Shown in pieces: positions 58,154-64,000 of a stretch of 64,000 nt of DNA. Within the stretch, counting starts at the first letter, position 1. Each line of letters starts with the position of its first letter. The position numbers and the translations under genes are program-made. The notes beneath the pieces are model-generated. The model was not told the origin of the DNA. It made no database searches and worked only from the letters and a program-made list of their open reading frames with translations. Location of the stretch: NCBI GenBank assembly GCA_026075535.2, contig AP026545.1, positions 3,348,001-3,412,000 of the forward strand, given 5' to 3'. Origin of the DNA: Tricholoma matsutake (taxonomy: Eukaryota; Basidiomycota; Agaricomycetes; Agaricales; Tricholomataceae).

Positions 58154-59528
58154 ACGATCCTCAGTTGTGGATCTTCACATGAATCGTCGCTTGAATCAAC
58201 TCCTGGATCGTTATCTTTGACTGCCACTATTGTCACGGCAATTCCACCTTCACTACCCTCATGAAAATTACTTCTGAGGTGGTGTTGATATGTATACTCG
58301 ATTTGTAAACTGTTCCTAGGGGTTTTCGATCAGTGCAACCTGAACAGGGTCATTGAATGATTGAATGATTTTGACCGTCTCTTGCATCCCATTTTATAAC
58401 CATGAGCTGTTTCATTGTTTCGACTTCATAGACACAATGCTATATACTGAATAGTGCTACTATAATTTTCCCAGAGCCATTAAATTGTGTTGGTGTATAG
58501 AAATTTGAGATTTGCACATCGTGGATCAGTTGCACATCATGATCAGCCATAGTAGCATCCGAGTCCTGGTAATTTTCTTTGGCACTCACCAGTCTCATAC
58601 TACTCCCTACTACCCCTACTACCCCTCATTATTGAACCCTTCTCTTTTTCCGACTTTAAAGTGATCCTCTCCCGCGAAACTCAGCATGAGGGTTCCGATG
58701 TCATGGCTGCAAACACTGGCGGTTATTATCAATGGGCCGTTGTCAGCACTTTTTTTGCACGATGTACGTTACCGGATATCCACGATCAGATGATTGTAAC
58801 GACAGATTGGAGCATACCTTTGGGTGTCTATGGCTAGTGTACCTCGAAATTCTCTGTTGCCAGGACATCTCGCAAATTGATCAACATGTTTAGGGCCTAG
58901 GCCCGTTGCCAAAAAAGCTTTAACTCCCTCACTCAGGATATCTTGAAGAAAGGCGACTTAAATTAGCCTTTCTTTAGAATATTTTTGGGGAGAAATTTTT
59001 GAATTTCGGAGTGGCCTGAACATGTTGCACCGTGAAAGGGAAATATTTTGGTAAATAACCTGGCAACCCCAAGCCCCAGACAGAAAAATGGTCTTAACTT
59101 ATTATATGATAACGTTTCCTATGCTAAATTGGTCGCAAACACTCCGCAATCACAACCAGCTACCGGGATCCTCCGGACCGGGATACTATAGAATGCGCGT
59201 CGTGTTGGAGCTTTCAGTTGTACCAGTGGAAAAACCCGGTCTTGGCAGATGCGACTGATCGTGCAAGATGTAATTTTTCGAGCTGACTTGATTGATACAT
59301 GCTCCAAGCCATAGAATAAAAAAGCAGGACAGCTCGGCTTCTAGGCGAAGCGGATTCTTTTCAATGCGGTCCATCCTGCTCTAAATATGGAGATACCGGT
59401 GCCAAGCTCTGGCGTTCTACCGATCTAGCCTAGCCACTGTCTGGCAATTGCCTACGAGGAACTTGGGTAAACGTGAACGCAAACAATTGGTCACCATATC
59501 AGACGATATAAAATTCTATGAGAGCTTT
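58154..59528. other. Region between element island and thioredoxin reductase
   Basis: The first ~60 bases continue the GATTCAA-rich sequence interrupted by the previous element. The remainder has only short frames. A pyrimidine-rich CTACTACCCC run lies at 58,600-58,625. No gene is called. Confidence 0.4.
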
Positions 59529-60891
<1,363 letters not shown>

Positions 60892-61508
60892 GGAGGATGA
60901 TTTCTTGAAAAACGGTAGTGAGGCAGCTACAGGGACTATTCCAAAGCTCCTGTGAATAAGAAGTCTGCGATACAGAATGTTAGCTGAGGCTGGGTATGTT
61001 AGGTTGCAGTTTGAAGGTTGATAATGATGGCAGGAAACAAGCTGACGAATTGCGGTCACGTGATGTCATACGCGTATTAATTATGAAGTTAAAAGTCGCG
61101 TGCTTTTGGCGTGCCGCGAAAATCTGACAGCTTGAGAAGTCGAACAACGTGCTCCGGTGTCTGATACTTACAGAAGCGTATACGGAAACTTGGCGGAAAT
61201 TGCTCTTCTTTGCCATATGGCTTGGCACCCCTTGTACAGCTGTTGGAAAGGAAAAAAACTGGACAGAGGGATGCTTCAGATGGTCGCACTAGCATCATAC
61301 GGAAATTGACCCCACCTAGAACAAATACAATTTGTGCAGGATATGTTACTCCACACTTGCCTGAACGCTTATAGGCCTGTTGCTATGTGCCACCCATGGT
61401 TGCAAACAATACTGTTCTTTCAAACAAAAATTACTACAGGCGGACGTACACTATAAGATTTACAATAACTTCCCGTGACTTATCAATATGACAATTTGTC
61501 TCTATGTC
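60892..61508. other. Thioredoxin reductase upstream region
   Basis: Holds the leader of the thioredoxin reductase gene, including a probable branch point and acceptor (minus strand, about 60,962-60,985), and the 3' flank of the SDR gene. Frames at 60,980-61,298 overlap and lack motifs. Confidence 0.45.
61057..61062. promoter_or_regulatory. CACGTG box upstream of thioredoxin reductase
   Basis: A CACGTG bHLH-type box directly followed by a CRE-like TGATGTCA (61,061-61,068), about 165 bp upstream of the ATG. Stress-responsive bZIP or bHLH control of a redox gene would make sense, but this is inference from sequence alone. Confidence 0.25.
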
Positions 61509-62809
61509 CTAATAACTACTTGGGACACAACCTATTCGACCACCATCTACCATCCAAACCGCACCGTTCACGTAAGCACCAGCACGACTCGCCAAAAATA
61601 TAATCGCACCGGCCATGTCCTTCATCATGTCTACGTCAGCACGTAGAAAGTACGAGATATATGTCAATACCTCTGGCGTGCCTACGCGGCGCAGCGGAAT
61701 TGAATCAACAAGAACATCTGGGTCAAGTTTAAAGTCTGACGTTGGGTTTGTTGTCATGTCTTAAGGAAACATTTCAGAGATGCCCTGGGATGAACTAAAG
61801 GTGAACAAGTTGCGGCGCTTACCTGTTGGCCAGACTCCGGGAGCCAACACATTGCTCCGTATGCCCCAAGGAGACAGTAGATTCCCAAGCAGTTTTCCGA
61901 GATGTGTACAGGCACTCTTAGAAAGCGTGTAAGATGGTGAAAGGATTCTGGCATCTAAGCGGAAGGACCCTGAGGAGGACACAGACACCACCTGGGAAGC
62001 CCGGTGCGGTGGACGGGGAATAGCCGAACTAGACACAACTGGGCTAGATGGGGTCGCACGACGTTGTCTTATGTTCCCTTGATGCAGAAGATCAAGAAAT
62101 GCGACTGTTGTGTAGTATACCGCAGTAACATTCGTGGCGAATGTTTCAGCGAAATCTTCAGGCGACCCTGCGTTCCACAAGGCCTTCTGGAAGACTTTAA
62201 TGGATGGCGTAGGTGAACCTGTAGGTGACGAGTCAGGAGGAGACGGAGGCTCTTGTACTTCAACTTCCCCCACTGGAGATGGTAAAGGATGAGAGTAAAG
62301 GTTCCTAGCAATGCCCGCATTATTGATGAGGAGATCGATATATCCATGGCGAGCCCTGATAGTGTCAACCAGGGTTAGGAGGTCCCCACGATTCGTGACA
62401 TCACATTGAAGCGGTATCAGTTGACCAAATTTCTTGAAACCATGACAAGATACAGTTATTGCGCGCAAGTTAAGATCGGCGGGAAGCGCACATTGTTCTC
62501 TTGGGCTGCCTTTTTGACTACTTCGAATCTGCGGCCAACAATATAGACCGTTGCTCCATTGTTCTCAAGGGTAGTTGCCATTATCAAGCCGATGCCTGTC
62601 AATCGATCTCGCTTAACGACAACTCAACCGGGGCTCAAGAAGCGTGAGTCCGAAGTCTGTTTTTAACACTCACCCGTTCCGCCTCCAGTGATTACAACCA
62701 CCAGATCTTCAACATTGAAAAGGCTTGTTGGGCTAAATGAGTTGTCTGTGGAATGGGCGGGATCGGGATCGAAGAGGCCTGTCGGGGAAGCGCCCGAAGG
62801 CGAAGCCAT
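61509..62809 (-). CDS. Short-chain dehydrogenase/reductase (SDR)
   Basis: NAD(P)-dependent oxidoreductase with a Rossmann fold. ATG at 62,809 gives a 30-residue Pro/Ser-rich start, then VVVITGGGTG-IGLIMATTL, split by an intron inside the glycine motif (TGxxxGIG type). ATVYIVGRR follows, and an intron (about 62,430-62,490) joins ENN to KFGQLIPLQCDV. The structural motif LLINNAGIA, the catalytic Ser region VVSVSSSGSF and the YTLSK active-site pair follow, then WGIRSNVLAPGV. The last exons carry LVDSIPLRRVG and the C-terminal GAIIFLASRAGAYVNGAVWMVDGG. Stop TAG at 61,509-61,511. Two inserts make it longer than typical SDRs: a Pro/Ser-rich one after NNAGIA and one before the catalytic Ser. Substrate cannot be predicted. 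Confidence 0.85.
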
Positions 62810-64000
62810 GTCGGAGACGAAGGGATTTCACAACGGTGATAATCACGAAGCCAGGAAGAAAGTATCACTATAAGAACCTTCAGTCCTTCTACGTTCTGAA
62901 GAGAGCTGGGGGCTTCGACGTCTCAAGCATCTAGCACAGGGTAGCTAACTTATAAAAAACGGAACCTAAGGAGAAAGGCACAGCAAACCCTTCGAATAAA
63001 CCCTTCTGGACTGATGGTTGTTCCGCCGGCAGCCAGGTGGTCTAAGAGCTTGGAAATGACATCAAGATCGATCTTTGTCCAAGTTTCCCATCTCTAATTC
63101 CAAAGACTTGATCTTCTCCAAGGGAATGCTAAAGTTAGGGGATTGTTGACAAAAGTTAACAAGATATCCTGGACGCCAGAAGAACTCGAATCATAGAATG
63201 GAGAAGGCAAAAGTGCTGAAGCGATCCAGATCCGTGTCGGGCCGAATTTGACCGGCGACATACAGAGTCTAACAATGTAGTACACTCCACAATACATATA
63301 TATGCCGCTTAGTCACCATCAACTTTGGACAAGGCCGAATTTTTTTTCTTTATCATGCTCAAAATTTTTTGTATCCTGGATGATTGTGGCCTTTTGATAA
63401 TATAGCAAAAAAGCCATTTGTATGAGGCATGTCACATAGGTATGACATGTGAGAATTAGACAATCGAAAGCTCTCATCAAAAGAAGCATTCTGGCTAGAG
63501 GAATAACAAAACCACAGTTTGTTTCTTGGGTTGTACAAAAGCACGTGGTGGTGACTTGACAGCTCTAGTAAGAACATGCCACGCAAACTATTTTAGTCAC
63601 CTAATATTAAGTGAACATGAAGAGGAAATACACCGTAGATATTATATCACCATGTCATGGTGGTAACAATGCTTTGGATGACCCAACCCCCTAACGACGT
63701 AGGAAGCAGGTAGTAAGCACGACCTACAGTATAATGTTCAAGTTATGCTGTTAGCTGCTATTGCGACCGTTACTCGAAATTTCCGTGAACGAACGGAAGC
63801 CTTTACTTATGTGTGTCTAGCTCCACGTGGTCTTGGAGATATCCTATAAGCCTGAGGCACATCCCCGGACCCGTATTCCAATGTCAAGTAATTTCTGAGC
63901 GGCATGGCAAAGATGAACTGATGTTAACTCCGCTGCCAACGGCGTTTCATAATCAATTGTACAACGATGTGGGCGTCGAGGGTGATATCATCTGTTGTCA
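62810..64000. other. Right-edge region without assignable gene
   Basis: About 1.2 kb upstream of the SDR gene. Short frames exist (for example 63,094-63,297 and 63,359-63,586 on the minus strand) but none has a start context, motif or splice logic I can support. The last kilobase is moderately AT-rich and shows no repeat. Confidence 0.4.

Noticed and set aside
58600..58625. CTACTACCCC run as a telomere-like or hAT terminal repeat
   Set aside because: Only a few irregular copies, and no matching inverted end was found.

Overview
This window looks like nuclear DNA of a filamentous basidiomycete, probably a mushroom-forming Agaricomycete. The genes are dense and cut by many 48-63 nt GT-AG introns. 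They include a Tsp2-type tetraspanin, a small secreted cysteine-rich protein and an F-box/leucine-rich-type protein, and the mobile elements (chromodomain Ty3 retroelements, KDZ-associated and hAT remnants) are also typical of that group. Most gene models below were rebuilt by splicing open frames by eye, so exon edges are reliable only where stated.

Left arm, 0.3-36.4 kb (host genes): SMC6 (+), a mitochondrial K+/H+ exchange-related membrane protein (+), a 262-bp CACTG-ended MITE, an F-box protein (-), an eIF4G-like MIF4G-domain protein (-), a knottin-like secreted peptide (-), a Tgl2-type lipase (+), a GH20 beta-N-acetylhexosaminidase (+), a WDR7/rabconnectin-3beta homologue (-), two small single-pass membrane proteins with proline-rich tails (+), a tetraspanin (-), a LEA2-like single-pass membrane protein (-), an O-fucosyltransferase-like type II membrane enzyme (-), and the V-ATPase proteolipid subunit c (-). 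WDR7-type proteins are linked to V-ATPase assembly in animals, so the window holds two V-ATPase-linked genes, but 10 kb apart and with no sign of co-regulation.

Centre, 36.4-58.2 kb (mobile-element island, about 21.7 kb): a KDZ/CxC5 remnant, then a nested stack. A fold-back element with ~90-bp tandem units was split by a chromodomain Ty3 retroelement (TSD ACTAT). That element was in turn hit by a second chromodomain Ty3 retroelement (434-bp LTRs, TSD CTTAC) and by a 3.1-kb Tc1/mariner-pogo-like DDE transposon (TSD TA). The second retroelement carries a further 492-bp insertion (TSD TACTG). To the right lie a solo LTR (TSD ATTAT), a decayed hAT transposase and a 1.56-kb non-autonomous element with 35-bp TIRs and an 8-bp TSD. 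Coding remnants in the island carry in-frame TGA codons where Arg is expected, and CpG is scarce, as expected from C-to-T decay of methylated repeats.

Right arm, 58.2-64 kb: thioredoxin reductase (-) and a short-chain dehydrogenase/reductase (-), with no recognisable gene in the last 1.2 kb. No tRNA, rRNA or CRISPR array was found.
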